64,000 bases of DNA from Bradyrhizobium sp. Tv2a-2 (GCF_000472425.1 NZ_AXAI01000002.1:1265-65264), one strand, 5' to 3'; shown: positions 17,137 to 26,476, counted from the first letter of the stretch. Notes: generated by a model from the letters alone, not told the origin. Numbers and translations are program-made.

Positions 17137-17421
17137 TTAGTCCGATGCGTCCTTGATTGCGGCCTCGAAGGTCTTGGCCTCGAAGGCCGGCATACTCTGG
17201 ATCCGCCCCAGACCGTGGGTGGAGTACCAGACGGAAAACGCGAGGACCGCCTCCGGCTTCGGGGCATCGACAATGTCGACGAAATCGTAATGGCCTTGGG
17301 TGTAGTGGATTGACTCGATCTTGATGCCCAGCTTGTCGAGCTTTGCCTTGGCCTTGCCGACCCGGTCCGACTGCTTTTTTGCCCACTCCGGGCTCAGATT
17401 TCCGAGCAGTACGTATTTCAT
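17137..17421 (-). CDS. GYD domain-containing protein
   Basis: The product has 94 residues with the pattern of GYD proteins, a small ferredoxin-like fold that forms dimers: KYVLLGNLSPEWAKK, then TQGHYDFVDIVDAP (the Gly-Tyr/His-Asp turn) and VLAFSVWYSTHG. The start at 17421 has GGAGG upstream. Function of the family is unknown. It is one of several small archaeal-style genes in this block. Confidence 0.75.
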   Translation of the reverse strand: MKYVLLGNLSPEWAKKQSDRVGKAKAKLDKLGIKIESIHYTQGHYDFVDIVDAPKPEAVLAFSVWYSTHGLGRIQSMPAFEAKTFEAAIKDASD

Positions 17422-17509
17422 GGCCACCTCCACGGTACGTTGATGATCTAAGCGCGAAGGACCACGCAATTATACGTCGTTTGGCGAGCCCCGCCTACGG
17501 CGTCCCGCG

Positions 17510-17755
17510 TCACGGAATTGTGTAACCGATCGCTTGAAGCGAGCCACGTCCCGTCAGAGGCCATACGCCGGGTCGGCGCCGCTCGCCAGCTCGCAGCAGC
17601 ACCATGGACCGATAAAGCGCAACGAGTAACCTGGCATCGGAGGCGAAGGCGGGGAGTGGACGGTTGATCGAGCCGTCGGGCGCGAGGTAGTTACGGTAGC
17701 GCACTTCGAAGCGCGCGATCACGGGGAGCTCTTGATTTGCTCTCTTGCTGGCCAC
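17510..17755 (-). pseudogene. Pyruvate dehydrogenase E1 alpha, N-terminal fragment
   Basis: From a GTG at 17755 the minus frame gives VIARFEVRYRNYLAPDG and then LPAFASDARLLVALYRSMVLLR, which is the N-terminal segment of E1 alpha subunits (the F-E-I/V-R-Y-R-x-Y-L-x-P-D-G pattern). After this the match stops, and the frame ends 25 codons later. The thiamine-diphosphate-binding core is missing. The fragment lies beside another truncated gene at 17921, which points to deletion or recombination here. Confidence 0.6.
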
Positions 17756-17920
17756 GCTCTCACTCCGGAGCGATGCTGCCTCCCACAGCTCGCCATGTGG
17801 CGCTTGCGTCCGCGCTTTGCAATACCACGTTCGCTCTGGCGTGCTTTTGGCCCTGCTGCACCGCGGGCTGGTCCGCGCGACGCAGTACGAAGCTCTCCCA
17901 CGAATCGGCGGTGCTGAGTC

Positions 17921-18022
17921 ATGATGGCAACGAACGATCACGCCGTAACCGTGCTCGGTGGAACTGGTTTTCTTGGGCGCCGCGTCGTCCGGCATCTGCG
18001 CGCCTTACTGGCCGGAAGGTAG
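17921..18022 (+). pseudogene. NAD(P)-binding epimerase/NmrA-like fragment
   Basis: A 33-codon frame starts MMATNDHAVTVLGGTGFLGR and continues VVRHLR before a stop. This is the first beta-alpha unit of a Rossmann fold (GGTGFLG). The family normally runs 300 residues or more, so only the very 5' end of a gene remains. It is too short to function. Confidence 0.6.
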
Positions 18023-18047
18023 AGGCGCTCAAGCAAGTCAGGCTCTG

Positions 18048-19478
18048 TTAAATATCATAGTAGAGGTGAAACTCGTAAGGATGAGGGCGTAGCCTGATGG
18101 CGTCGATCTCCTTTTTCCGCTTGTAGTCGAGCCAGGTTTCGATCACGTCAGCAGTGAGCACATCTCCGCGTAGCAGGAAGGAGTGATCGCGTTCCAGGGC
18201 GTCGAGCGCCTGATCCAGCGAACCCGGCGTCGACTTTACTTCCTTTGCCTCGGCGGGCGGGAGGTCGTAGAGATTCTTGTCGATCGGGCTACCTGGGTCG
18301 ATCCGCTTGTCGATGCCGTCAAGGCCAGCCATCAGCATCGCGGAGAAGGCGAGGTAGGGGTTGCAGGACGGATCCGGCGAACGAAACTCGACGCGCTTTG
18401 CCCGTGGGTTCGGCGAATACATCGGAATCCGGCAGCAGGCCGAGCGATTGCGCTGGGAATAGACCAGGTTGATGGGAGCTTCGTAACCCGGCACCAGACG
18501 CCGATAGGAGTTCGTGGTCGGGGCGCAAAGCCCGCATAGCGCCCAGGCGTGGGTCAGGAGCCCGCCAATGTAATAGCGGCCGAGCTTGCTCAAGTCGGCG
18601 TAGTCAGCTTTGTCGTAGAACAGGTTGGTCTCACCCTTCCATAGACTTTGATGAACGTGCATTCCCGAGGCGTTGTCCTCGAACAGTGGTTTCGGCATGA
18701 ATGTCGCGGTCATGCCGTGCTGGTGAGCGGTGTTCTTGACCACATATTTGTAGATCATCAGGTTGTCGGCCATGCGGGCAAGCGTGGTGAAGCGCATGTC
18801 TATTTCGTTCTGGCCGCCGGTTGCGACCTCGTGGTGATGGGCTTCTATCCTGATTCCCAGCGACTCCATTGTCAGCACCATTTCGGTGCGGAGCGCCTGC
18901 ATGCTGTCAACAGGGGGAACGGGAAAGTAACCCTCTTTCGGCCGCGGCTTGTGGCCAAGATTCGGCTCTTCGTCCTTGCCGGTGTTCCAACTGCCTTCGC
19001 TGGAATCGATTTCGTGAAAGGCGTAATTGATGCCCTGTCCGTAGCGCACGTCGTTGAAGACGAAGAACTCCGCCTCCGGACCAAAATAGCTCGTATCGGC
19101 GTGGCCGGTGCCTTTCAGGTAGGTCTCGGCCTTCTGGGCGATGTAACGGACATCGCGGCTATAGGACTGACCCGTCACTGGGTCCCTGATGTTGCAGATC
19201 AGGACCAAGGTCGTCTCTGGGGCGAACGGGTCAAGGAAAGCCGTCGTCGGATCCGGGACGACCAGCATGTCGCTTTCCTGAATCTCCTGAAAGCCGCGGA
19301 TCGATGAGCCATCGAAGCCGATGCCTTCGTCGAGAGCATCGACGCTCACCGCGCTCGGCGGGACGGAGAAGTGCTGCCACACCCCGGGCAGGTCGGTGAA
19401 GCGCAGATCGATCATCTGCACCTTCTCGTCCCTGATTGCCTTCACGAGATCTTCGGATGTCGCACAATTCGGAAACAT
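18048..19478 (-). CDS. glnA: Glutamine synthetase, GlnA type I-beta-like
   Basis: The enzyme makes glutamine from glutamate, ammonia and ATP. The 476-residue length fits type I enzymes. Visible are the N-terminal beta-grasp domain, [13 protein letters not shown], the metal-binding [10 protein letters not shown] segment, [17 protein letters not shown], the ATP-site [10 protein letters not shown] segment, and near residue 400 [10 protein letters not shown], the site where the tyrosine is adenylylated in enterobacterial GlnA. The start at 19478 has AGGAG upstream. The stretch [18 protein letters not shown] and VEFRSPDP differ from the usual housekeeping GlnA wording (RSASIRIP, EVRFPDP). This is therefore more likely a second, accessory glutamine synthetase than the main copy. 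Confidence 0.9.
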   Translation of the reverse strand: MFPNCATSEDLVKAIRDEKVQMIDLRFTDLPGVWQHFSVPPSAVSVDALDEGIGFDGSSIRGFQEIQESDMLVVPDPTTAFLDPFAPETTLVLICNIRDPVTGQSYSRDVRYIAQKAETYLKGTGHADTSYFGPEAEFFVFNDVRYGQGINYAFHEIDSSEGSWNTGKDEEPNLGHKPRPKEGYFPVPPVDSMQALRTEMVLTMESLGIRIEAHHHEVATGGQNEIDMRFTTLARMADNLMIYKYVVKNTAHQHGMTATFMPKPLFEDNASGMHVHQSLWKGETNLFYDKADYADLSKLGRYYIGGLLTHAWALCGLCAPTTNSYRRLVPGYEAPINLVYSQRNRSACCRIPMYSPNPRAKRVEFRSPDPSCNPYLAFSAMLMAGLDGIDKRIDPGSPIDKNLYDLPPAEAKEVKSTPGSLDQALDALERDHSFLLRGDVLTADVIETWLDYKRKKEIDAIRLRPHPYEFHLYYDI

Positions 19479-19651
19479 GGCTTCACTCCTGTGGTGGAGA
19501 GCCGGGGAAGATCGTTTGCCGTACAACCGCAACTGTCCGGCCTCGGACGAATTTTTGTCCATGCTTCGTGTTAGTCGGCGACGGAACAACCTCGGTCAGG
19601 CATGCCGGCGGTTGTCGCGGGGCGCGCTCCGTCATGTGAGCGCCGATAGCT

Positions 19652-19834
19652 TCAACTTTGGTGCGGCCCGCGCATGAGCTTTATGGCGTCTTCGATATGC
19701 CGCCAAGTTCTCGCCAACTCCATCTCGCCTTTTGATTCGAGTTCGTTGGCATTCTGGGCGGCCTCCGCAATGGCTCGAGGGCCGTGCGCTTCCAGCAACT
19801 GCCGCGCATAGGTATGGATTTCGATTTCTCGCAT
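19652..19834 (-). CDS. Small hypothetical protein
   Basis: The product has 60 residues: MREIEIHTYARQLLEAHG, then a helical AQNANELESKGEMELARTW stretch. The start at 19834 has AGGAGG upstream. It lies upstream of glnA on the same strand with a 173-base gap. The acidic-helical composition suggests a small soluble protein; I do not recognise the family. Confidence 0.6.
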   Translation of the reverse strand: MREIEIHTYARQLLEAHGPRAIAEAAQNANELESKGEMELARTWRHIEDAIKLMRGPHQS

Positions 19835-20224
19835 GGCGTCATCCTCCTCTTGTTCGGCTCGACCGTGACCCCATCGCGCCAAGAACTGCAGATGCTGACA
19901 CCCATGAAGCAATTTGCATCCGGACAGGGAGCATTTGCAAGAGCCTGTGCTGGGTCATGGGTCGCGAACACTCGCAAGCATTTCCCGATGGCTTGGAGAT
20001 CTCGCTCAAGGCGCGGAAGTCCCCTCCGGATCAGACCTGCGTGACCACAACTGCTTCAACGAAGCCATTTCAATCGGCGGCGCGCGGCGAAGTGACCGAG
20101 GTGTGCGAGACCTGCAAGGAGGAGGAGACCTGGTTGGCCGCGCGGAAGGCCGCCGGTGGCAGCTTGCAATCGCCTTCCGGCGGCTTACGATGGTTCACGC
20201 AGCTCACCCTGTAGGAGCGCAGCC
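19835..20224. other. Intergenic region without a supported gene
   Basis: The 390 bases lie between two divergent genes. Open frames here lack ribosome sites and family resemblance. A plus-strand frame with VCETCKEEETW just before 20214 is noted, but no start could be supported for it. Confidence 0.35.
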
Positions 20225-20710
20225 ATGGAACTCACCGTGGTACCCATCGTCAAGCCGGACGCAGCCAACTTCATCTTCGGCCAGTCGCATTTCATCAAGA
20301 CCGTGGAAGACCTTCACGAGGCGCTCGTGGGCGCGGTTCCGGGCATCCGCTTCGGGCTGGCCTTCTGCGAGGCCTCCGGTAAGCGGCTGGTGCGCTGGTC
20401 GGGAAATGACGAAGCCGCCCTGGCCCTCGCACGTGACAACGCCCTGGCCATCGGCGCCGGCCACACCTTCCTGATTTTCCTTGGCGACGGATTCTTTCCC
20501 GTCAACGTGCTGGCCGCGGTGCGCGCGGTGCCGGAGGTCTGCCGCATATATTGTGCGACAGCCAACCCGACACAGGTGATTGTGGCTCAAACCGAGCTGG
20601 GGCGCGGCGTGCTCGGTGTAGTGGACGGCGGATCGCCGCTGGGTGTGGAAGCCGACGCTGACATTGCGTGGCGGAAAGACCTGCTGCGTAAGATCGGCTA
20701 CAAGCTGTAG
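20225..20710 (+). CDS. Adenosine-specific kinase-like protein (DUF355)
   Basis: The product has 161 residues and matches the DUF355 / adenosine-specific kinase family described from hyperthermophilic archaea. The features are the PDAANFIFGQSHFIKTVEDL opening, GIRFGLAFCEASGKRLVR, the FLGDGFFPVNVLAAVRAVPE block and the closing GRGVLGVVDGGSPLG. The start at 20225 has AGGAG upstream. It stands alone, convergent with the ABC transporter operon (6-base gap). Enzyme activity is known only for distant relatives, so the role here is uncertain. Confidence 0.8.
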   Translation: MELTVVPIVKPDAANFIFGQSHFIKTVEDLHEALVGAVPGIRFGLAFCEASGKRLVRWSGNDEAALALARDNALAIGAGHTFLIFLGDGFFPVNVLAAVRAVPEVCRIYCATANPTQVIVAQTELGRGVLGVVDGGSPLGVEADADIAWRKDLLRKIGYKL

Positions 20711-20716
20711 TGGCCG

Positions 20717-21811
20717 TCAGATCGCCGCTTGTGTCGGACCGTCGAAGAAATACAGCCGGTCGGGATTCAGCGCGAGGCGAAGCTGGTCCCGGACCTTCGC
20801 CAGGACGGTCGGCTCTACCGCGGCCGCCATCATGCTGGGCCCGACCTTCACGTCCAGGAGAATCTCCGACCCGAGCTTCTCGACGACCTCGACCGTGGCA
20901 TCGAAGGCGACATCTGCCGGATCGCTGCTGGAGGCAACGCGCAAGTCCTCCGGGCGGATTCCAAGTGTGACGTTTTCTCCTACATGCTTACGAAGCCGGC
21001 TCGCGACCTCGGCCGGAAGTTTGATATGGATGCCTTCGTTGTTCGCCCACAAGAGGCCGTCAGCATCAGCGGCGATCGTCACCGTCGCGAAATTCATCGC
21101 GGGCGAGCCGATGAAGCCGGCAACGAAGCGGTTAGCAGGCGCATTATAGAGTTCGAGCGGCTCGCCGACCTGCTGAACGACACCATCCCTCATGACGACG
21201 ACGCGATCGCCGAGTGTCATCGCTTCGATCTGGTCGTGGGTGACGTAGATGGCGGTGGTGCCGAGGCGGGCATGGATCTTCTTGATCTCCACTCGCATCT
21301 GGACGCGTAGCTTGGCGTCGAGGTTCGATAGCGGCTCGTCGAACAGAAACACTTTCGGATGCCGAACGATGGCGCGGCCCAAGGCGACACGCTGGCGCTG
21401 GCCGCCGGAGAGTTGCCGCGGCTTGCGCTGCAGCTGCGCCTGGATGCCGAGGATCTCGGCCGCAGCCTTCACGCGGGTATCGATTTCTGCGCGACCGAAC
21501 CGGCGCATCTTCAAGCCGAACGCCATGTTGTCGTAGACGTTCATATGCGGGTAGAGGGCATAGTTCTGGAATACCATGGCGATGTCGCGATCCATCGGCG
21601 GTAGCTCATTGACGATCTTGTCGGCGATCAGGATTTGGCCCGAGGTGATGGATTCGAGCCCGGCCACCATGCGCAGCGTCGTAGTCTTGCCGCAGCCCGA
21701 AGGGCCGACGAGAACCACGAATTCCTTGTCGTTGATCTCAAGGTTCACATCCTTGACGGCATGGACCCCGTCAAACGTCTTGTTCAAGTCGCGTATGACG
21801 ACCCGCGCCAT
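20717..21811 (-). CDS. Sugar-type ABC transporter ATP-binding protein (UgpC/MalK-like)
   Basis: The product is a 364-residue ATPase with Walker A GPSGCGKTTT (residues 36-45), Q-loop VFQNYALYPHM, signature LSGGQRQRVALGRA, Walker B VFLFDEPLSNLD, H-loop YVTHD, and a C-terminal TOBE regulatory domain with NPDRLYFFDG. It powers uptake through the two permeases encoded upstream (21815 and 22670) and the binding protein at 23846. It is the last gene of the operon, 3 bases after the permease stop. Substrate is not evident; the family handles sugars, polyols and glycerol-3-phosphate. Confidence 0.93.
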   Translation of the reverse strand: MARVVIRDLNKTFDGVHAVKDVNLEINDKEFVVLVGPSGCGKTTTLRMVAGLESITSGQILIADKIVNELPPMDRDIAMVFQNYALYPHMNVYDNMAFGLKMRRFGRAEIDTRVKAAAEILGIQAQLQRKPRQLSGGQRQRVALGRAIVRHPKVFLFDEPLSNLDAKLRVQMRVEIKKIHARLGTTAIYVTHDQIEAMTLGDRVVVMRDGVVQQVGEPLELYNAPANRFVAGFIGSPAMNFATVTIAADADGLLWANNEGIHIKLPAEVASRLRKHVGENVTLGIRPEDLRVASSSDPADVAFDATVEVVEKLGSEILLDVKVGPSMMAAAVEPTVLAKVRDQLRLALNPDRLYFFDGPTQAAI

Positions 21812-21814
21812 GGT

Positions 21815-22666
21815 TCATCCTTTGACCGCTCCGGTGAGACCGGCGACGTAGTACTCGACAAAGAACGAGTAGACGAAGGCGACCGGTATGGACCCCAGAA
21901 GGGCGCCTGCCATCAGCGAGCCCCAGTAGAACACGTCACCGCGGATCAGCTCCGACGTGACGCCGACCGAGACGGTCTTCTCCGTAGGCGAGGACAGGAA
22001 GACCAGGGCATAGATGAACTCGTTCCACGACAGAGTAAATGCGAAGATCCCCGCCGAAAGGATCCCCGGCACGGCGATCGGGAAGATGATGTGGATCATC
22101 GCCTGCCAGCGAGTTGCGCCATCGATGCGGGCGCATTCCTCGAGCTCCCGAGGAATCGCCTTGAAGTAACCCATTAGCAGCCAAGTGCAAAACGGAATTA
22201 GGAATGTGGGATAGGTCAGAATCAACGCCCACGGCGTATCGCCGAGGCGAAAGTTGCGGACGATGTCCGCCAGGGGAATGAAGAGCAGCGTTTGCGGAAC
22301 GAGGTAGGTGATGAAAATTGCGGTCCCGAGCATGCCGGCGAACCGGAATTTCAGGCGCGAGAGTGCGTATCCGGCCAGCAGCCCGCAGAACAACGAGATC
22401 AGCGTCGCAGCAACCGAGATCAGCAGGGTATTGAGCATCCAGGTGCTGAACAACGTCTCTTGGAGCAGATAGGTGATGTGATCGAGGGTCGGATGTGCGG
22501 TCCAGAACGGTGCGTAGTTCGGCGCGTTCCAGGGGCGGTAGAGCTCGCTGTCGGGCCGCACCGCGGTGACCAGCATCCAGTAGAACGGAAACAGCAGCGT
22601 GAAGATAAAGGCGCCCAACGGGATGTAGAAGAAAGCCCAGCGCCGCCATTTTGCACCTTCGATCAT
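21815..22666 (-). CDS. Carbohydrate ABC transporter permease (MalG type)
   Basis: The product has 283 residues and six membrane helices. The conserved cytoplasmic EAA loop is visible as ELEECARIDGATRWQAMIHIIFPIAVP (split: ELEECARIDGAT, then IIFPIAVPG). The N-terminal PFYWMLVTAVRPDSELY segment is typical of MalG-like subunits. It pairs with the MalF-type permease at 22670, whose stop lies 3 bases upstream. Confidence 0.92.
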   Translation of the reverse strand: MIEGAKWRRWAFFYIPLGAFIFTLLFPFYWMLVTAVRPDSELYRPWNAPNYAPFWTAHPTLDHITYLLQETLFSTWMLNTLLISVAATLISLFCGLLAGYALSRLKFRFAGMLGTAIFITYLVPQTLLFIPLADIVRNFRLGDTPWALILTYPTFLIPFCTWLLMGYFKAIPRELEECARIDGATRWQAMIHIIFPIAVPGILSAGIFAFTLSWNEFIYALVFLSSPTEKTVSVGVTSELIRGDVFYWGSLMAGALLGSIPVAFVYSFFVEYYVAGLTGAVKG

Positions 22667-22669
22667 GGC

Positions 22670-23614
22670 TCAAAGGGTCTCCACCCGGCGGATGTAAAGG
22701 AGCTGCACGATCACCACGACGAGCAGCACCGGGAACATGGCGAGCGAGATTGCCGCGCCCTGGCTCAAGAGGCCGGTGCCGACGCCAACTTGGTAGGCAT
22801 AGGTCGCGAAGAGCTGGGTGGCATTGGCAGGGCCGCCCCCGGTCAGCACATAGACGAGTTGAAAATCGGCAAACGTTTGGATGACCGAAAACAAAACCAC
22901 CACCAACGTGACCGGCAGGAGCAGCGGCCACGTCACGTACCAGAAGCGTTGCCAGGGCTTTGCGCCGTCGATTGCCGCGGCATCCTGCAACTCGGGATTG
23001 ATCGTCTGCAGACCAGCGAGCAGGCTGATCGCGTAAAACGGCACGCCACGCCAGATATTGACGACGATCACGGAGATCAGCGCGAGATTCGGATCACCCA
23101 GCCAATTGATCCGGCTGCTGATTAGGCCAAGCCGAAACAGCGTCCAGTTGATCACGCTGAAGGTGGGATCGAACATCCACTTCCATGCGAAGGTCGAGAG
23201 TACCGTGGGGATGATGAACGGCAGAAGGATGAAGGCGCGCGTAAGGGCCTTTCCCTTGAAGTTGCGATTGAGAAGAAGTGCGAGCCAGAGGCCGAGAGCG
23301 AGCTTGAACACGGTCGTCACCGCCGTATAGACGACGGTGTTCCACACCGCGACACGGAAGATGCTGTCATTCAGCAGCACAACGAAGTTCTGCATCCCGA
23401 CAAAATTTCCGGGTACGCCGACCTTGGCATCCGTCACGGATAACTCCACTCCCTTGACGAACGGGTAGGCGATGAAGAGGCCGAGCAGCACCATGGTCGG
23501 CAACAGCAGGACGAAGGCGAGCCAGCGCTCGTCCTCGAGAAGACGCGTGATCGGCCACCGACGCACGGAGCCCGCGTAGGTGTCCGAAGTCGTTGTGACG
23601 TCGCTGACGGCCAT
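22670..23614 (-). CDS. Sugar ABC transporter permease (MalF type)
   Basis: The product has 314 residues and six or seven membrane helices. The EAA loop is visible near residue 220 as LQDAAAIDGAKPWQRFWYVT, and FVKGVELSVTDAK follows the first helix as in MalF/UgpA-like subunits. It follows the solute-binding gene after a 230-base gap that contains a dispersed palindromic repeat (23711-23849). Confidence 0.92.
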   Translation of the reverse strand: MAVSDVTTTSDTYAGSVRRWPITRLLEDERWLAFVLLLPTMVLLGLFIAYPFVKGVELSVTDAKVGVPGNFVGMQNFVVLLNDSIFRVAVWNTVVYTAVTTVFKLALGLWLALLLNRNFKGKALTRAFILLPFIIPTVLSTFAWKWMFDPTFSVINWTLFRLGLISSRINWLGDPNLALISVIVVNIWRGVPFYAISLLAGLQTINPELQDAAAIDGAKPWQRFWYVTWPLLLPVTLVVVLFSVIQTFADFQLVYVLTGGGPANATQLFATYAYQVGVGTGLLSQGAAISLAMFPVLLVVVIVQLLYIRRVETL

Positions 23615-23710
23615 CTTAGGTCCTCTCGACCGCGGCCTGCTCGTTCTCGCTTTCCTCTACCGCCTGGCCCCCCGGCGAAATCGGGCGGCTCGCCCTCCGT
23701 ACGGCGATCC

Positions 23711-23849
23711 TAGAGCCTTTTCCGTTCTGATTGAATCAGAACGGAGGATCTATCATCCCGCTCGGGCTCTCAGCTCGAACATGATCTTTTCGGAGAGCCG
23801 CGCCACACTATGCGCTAACGCGGCCGCGTGGATCCAGATCATGCTCTAG
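23711..23849. repeat. Palindromic repeat unit R3
   Basis: The unit contains an exact palindrome, ccgttctgatt (23722-23732) with aatcagaacgg (23734-23744), then catgatcttttcgg (23779-23792) and gatcatgctctag (23837-23849). These are the same core blocks as in R1 and R2. Its right end overlaps the stop codon of the solute-binding gene. It sits inside an operon, so it may tune read-through to the permeases. Confidence 0.65.
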
Positions 23850-25177
23850 GCGTGGATCCTTGCGACCTCCTCGTGCGCCCATTTCACGGCGTCTTGCGCC
23901 GGCATGCCTTGTATCGCCTTGGCAGTCATGTCGACGATGATGTACTTGCTCAGCGCCTCGGCTGCGTGCCGGTCGGCTGGTCCGGCATAGCCGGGAAAAC
24001 GTCCGGCCCGCGCGGCCGTCCGGAAGGGCAGCATCACGGGGTCCTTGTCCCAGAGCTTGTCCTTCTCCCAAACTGCGGTCGCCCCAACGGAATAGCCTTG
24101 CTGCGAATCGAACCATGCCTGATAGACAGGTTTCGAAGTGATCCAGCGCAGGAACTCCTTGCCAGGCTTTGGGTCCTTAACATACTTCATCAGCATGTTC
24201 GACATTGGCAGGTGATAGCCATACTGGCCCGCGACGCCCTTGGGCAGTGGCGCGTGCACGATGTCCTGCCATAGCGGCATGCCGTTTTCGGTAAAATAGG
24301 TGTCAGGCTTCCGCTTGGCCTCGAGATAAATCGAAGCGCCATTCAAAGTGCAGCTGATGGTGCCTGAGAGGAAGGCCCGGTTGTTGCTGCTGTCGTCCCA
24401 GGCGAGCCCGCCCTCGTCATAAGCGTCCTTCCAGAAGCCGACGGCGAAATTGACCGACTCGACCGTCGCCTTGGAGTTCAGCACCACCGTGTTGCCGTCC
24501 GCTTCGACCTCCTTACCGCCCCATGACCAAAGATACGGATAGGCGTAAGTTGGTGGGTCGCCGAAGCTGTGGCTGACGGCCTGCCCCATTGGCCGGCCTT
24601 TGCCCTTGAGCTTCTTGCCGGCCTCGCGGTACTCCTCCCAGGTTTGCGGGAATTTCGGCGGTTCGTAGCCGATCTCGGCGAACCAGGACTTGCGGTAAGC
24701 CAATTGCGCGCCGAGCACGCACCACGGTACCGCGATCCATCTCTTGCCATCATTGGCGACGACGCGTGATTCCTCGTAGAAGCCGCCTTGCGCCTTGCCG
24801 ATCTCTTCGGCCACGTCGCTCACGTCGACGACGCTCTCCGGATAGAGCTGCGCCCAGTTGTTGAGCGCGCAGATCACGTCCGGTCCAGTGCCGGACTGAA
24901 TCGCGGAGGTTGTGCGCGCCTGAATATCATTGCCGTTGATCATCTCGATGGTGAGCTTGATGCCGAGCGCCTTCTCGCATTCCGGGACAATCTCCTTCAG
25001 GAGAAGGGCGTCGGAGGCCGGGACGAAATCGTTCCACCGCAGCCAGTGGAGCGTGGTGGCCTGGGCGTAGGCGGGCGCCTGCTTCAGGGCAAGAATTGAC
25101 GCTATCCCGCCAGCCCTTGCCGCGACTGCACCGCCACCGGAAAGCTTAAGCAGCTTGCGCCGACTTATGTGCGCCAT
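23846..25177 (-). CDS. ABC transporter extracellular solute-binding protein (Tat-exported)
   Basis: The product is a 443-residue family-1 solute-binding protein. The N-terminus MAHISRRKLLKLSGGGAVAA carries a twin-arginine motif (SRRKLLK), so export is through Tat. Binding-protein features are TLHWLRWNDFVPASD after cleavage, GTGPDVICALNNWAQL, and PMGQAVSHSFGDPPTYAYPY. It is the first gene of a four-gene operon with two permeases and an ATPase. The ligand is unknown. The last codons overlap a dispersed repeat. Confidence 0.9.
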   Translation of the reverse strand: MAHISRRKLLKLSGGGAVAARAGGIASILALKQAPAYAQATTLHWLRWNDFVPASDALLLKEIVPECEKALGIKLTIEMINGNDIQARTTSAIQSGTGPDVICALNNWAQLYPESVVDVSDVAEEIGKAQGGFYEESRVVANDGKRWIAVPWCVLGAQLAYRKSWFAEIGYEPPKFPQTWEEYREAGKKLKGKGRPMGQAVSHSFGDPPTYAYPYLWSWGGKEVEADGNTVVLNSKATVESVNFAVGFWKDAYDEGGLAWDDSSNNRAFLSGTISCTLNGASIYLEAKRKPDTYFTENGMPLWQDIVHAPLPKGVAGQYGYHLPMSNMLMKYVKDPKPGKEFLRWITSKPVYQAWFDSQQGYSVGATAVWEKDKLWDKDPVMLPFRTAARAGRFPGYAGPADRHAAEALSKYIIVDMTAKAIQGMPAQDAVKWAHEEVARIHA

Positions 25178-25566
25178 GGTATGTCCTCCCTATTATTTTG
25201 TGCCGAATTCTCCTCTCTTGGAAGTCCGTAAAGGATTTGGGCGTGGAGAAGTTGAGATTCAATGTTCTGCAGCAATGTCTATGTCGTCGCGAGGGTGCGC
25301 GGCTCCGATCCCACCCAGATCGATAGTCGAAAATTCTGCGTTAACAGGATACCTGTGCGGCTGCATTGCCGCCTAGTAGCGGCATAAGCGCCGCGACTCG
25401 CGGCTGGCCAGCGGAAGAACGCGGCGCAACAAAACTTTCGCAGGTGCGCAACGACGTTTCGATGGGGTCGATACGGCTTTCCACTGGCATCCCACAAGTG
25501 CGATCGAGTCCGTTTCGAAGCAGCGCGGCTTGCGGTATCGTCGGAGCTTGGATTGAGGAAATCGCC
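25178..25566. other. Intergenic region between divergent genes
   Basis: No gene is supported in these 389 bases. They must hold the promoter of the ABC transporter operon (leftward) and that of the small gene at 25567. No clear operator could be picked out. Confidence 0.35.
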
Positions 25567-25764
25567 ATGACTACCTATACGGTCGGGCTGAAACTCGCGA
25601 CGCGTACCAAGGCACTCACGATTGAGGCTGAGGACGCGCTACTTGCAGCTCTCAAGATGAAGCTTGAGAACCCCGAGGCGCTCATCACGTACGTTCGCAA
25701 GTCGAATCGCCGTGGTGATCGTCGTCACCCGCATGACGCGCTGCAGAACAAGAAAATGGCATAG
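25567..25764 (+). CDS. Small hypothetical protein
   Basis: The product has 65 residues: TTYTVGLKLATRTKALTIEA, then a helix AEDALLAALKMKLENPEAL and a basic tail RKSNRRGDRRHPHD. It is soluble with no signal. GAGGAAA lies upstream of the ATG. It looks like small conserved proteins seen in Bradyrhizobium, but I cannot name a family. Confidence 0.55.
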   Translation: MTTYTVGLKLATRTKALTIEAEDALLAALKMKLENPEALITYVRKSNRRGDRRHPHDALQNKKMA

Positions 25765-26068
25765 CATTGCATTGGCTGGCACCGTGCTGCGATGGCTTGT
25801 TCCGCGCAGCATCCTCTGCAAGCTCCGTCATGACTGTCGGGATATCGTAAGCCACCCAATTTCCGGCTGGCGCATCCGGATCGTCGCCAATCAAGGCAAA
25901 ACTTTTCGTTCCATCCTATGGACTGAAGTCGAATGGTCAGCTGGGCGAGGATTTGGAATCGCAAGAACTCCCGCCGGCGGATGAGGCGCCGGAAGTTTTA
26001 GCCAGCGGCAGCCAAGACGGCGTTGATGGCGTCGCCCTGCGCTGAGAAAGCGCAAGGCGCTCTGGTTC
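25765..26068. other. Intergenic region without a supported gene
   Basis: The 304 bases lie between the small gene at 25567 and the end of the oxidase operon. Nothing beyond weak frames is visible. Confidence 0.35.
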
Positions 26069-26467
26069 CTACGTCGACGACGCGAAAAACAACACCCGAA
26101 GGAGGCGGGTGTAGTCGGATTCAAGCACCATGATCGTCACAAACACCAGCACCAACACAGGCGGAAGCAGGATGGCGTAGGCTAAGGCCAAACGTTCCCA
26201 CGCCATGTGCATGAAGACGGCGACGATCAGACCGGCCTTGAGCACCATGAACAGCACGATCAGGGACCACCTGAGATTGCCCTGCAGGCCAAAATAATCG
26301 ACCAGATAAGAGCAGGTGCTGAGGACGAACAACCACCCCCACACCACGAGATAGAGCTTGATCGGATGCTGCTGACCCTTTCCGTGAGCTACTGGCGCGA
26401 CTGTGTCAAGCACATGAGCTTGCAGCGAATGCTGTGTTCCCTGAACGTCTAGCGCGGCGTTTGTCAT
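26069..26467 (-). CDS. Cytochrome c oxidase subunit IV-family protein
   Basis: The product has 132 residues and three membrane helices (residues about 36-58, 65-87, 93-116), the layout of the prokaryotic subunit IV (CoxD/CyoD-like). HPIKLYLVVWGWLFVLS and AVFMHMAWERLALAYA are typical. It is the last gene of the oxidase operon, 9 bases after the second subunit-III-like gene. It likely helps assembly or stability of the oxidase. Confidence 0.8.
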   Translation of the reverse strand: MTNAALDVQGTQHSLQAHVLDTVAPVAHGKGQQHPIKLYLVVWGWLFVLSTCSYLVDYFGLQGNLRWSLIVLFMVLKAGLIVAVFMHMAWERLALAYAILLPPVLVLVFVTIMVLESDYTRLLRVLFFASST

Positions 26468-26476
26468 GTGCCGACC

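Noticed and set aside
19479..19651. Sigma-54 promoter upstream of glnA
   Set aside because: No convincing tggc-n8-ttgc spacing was found on the minus strand between the two genes.
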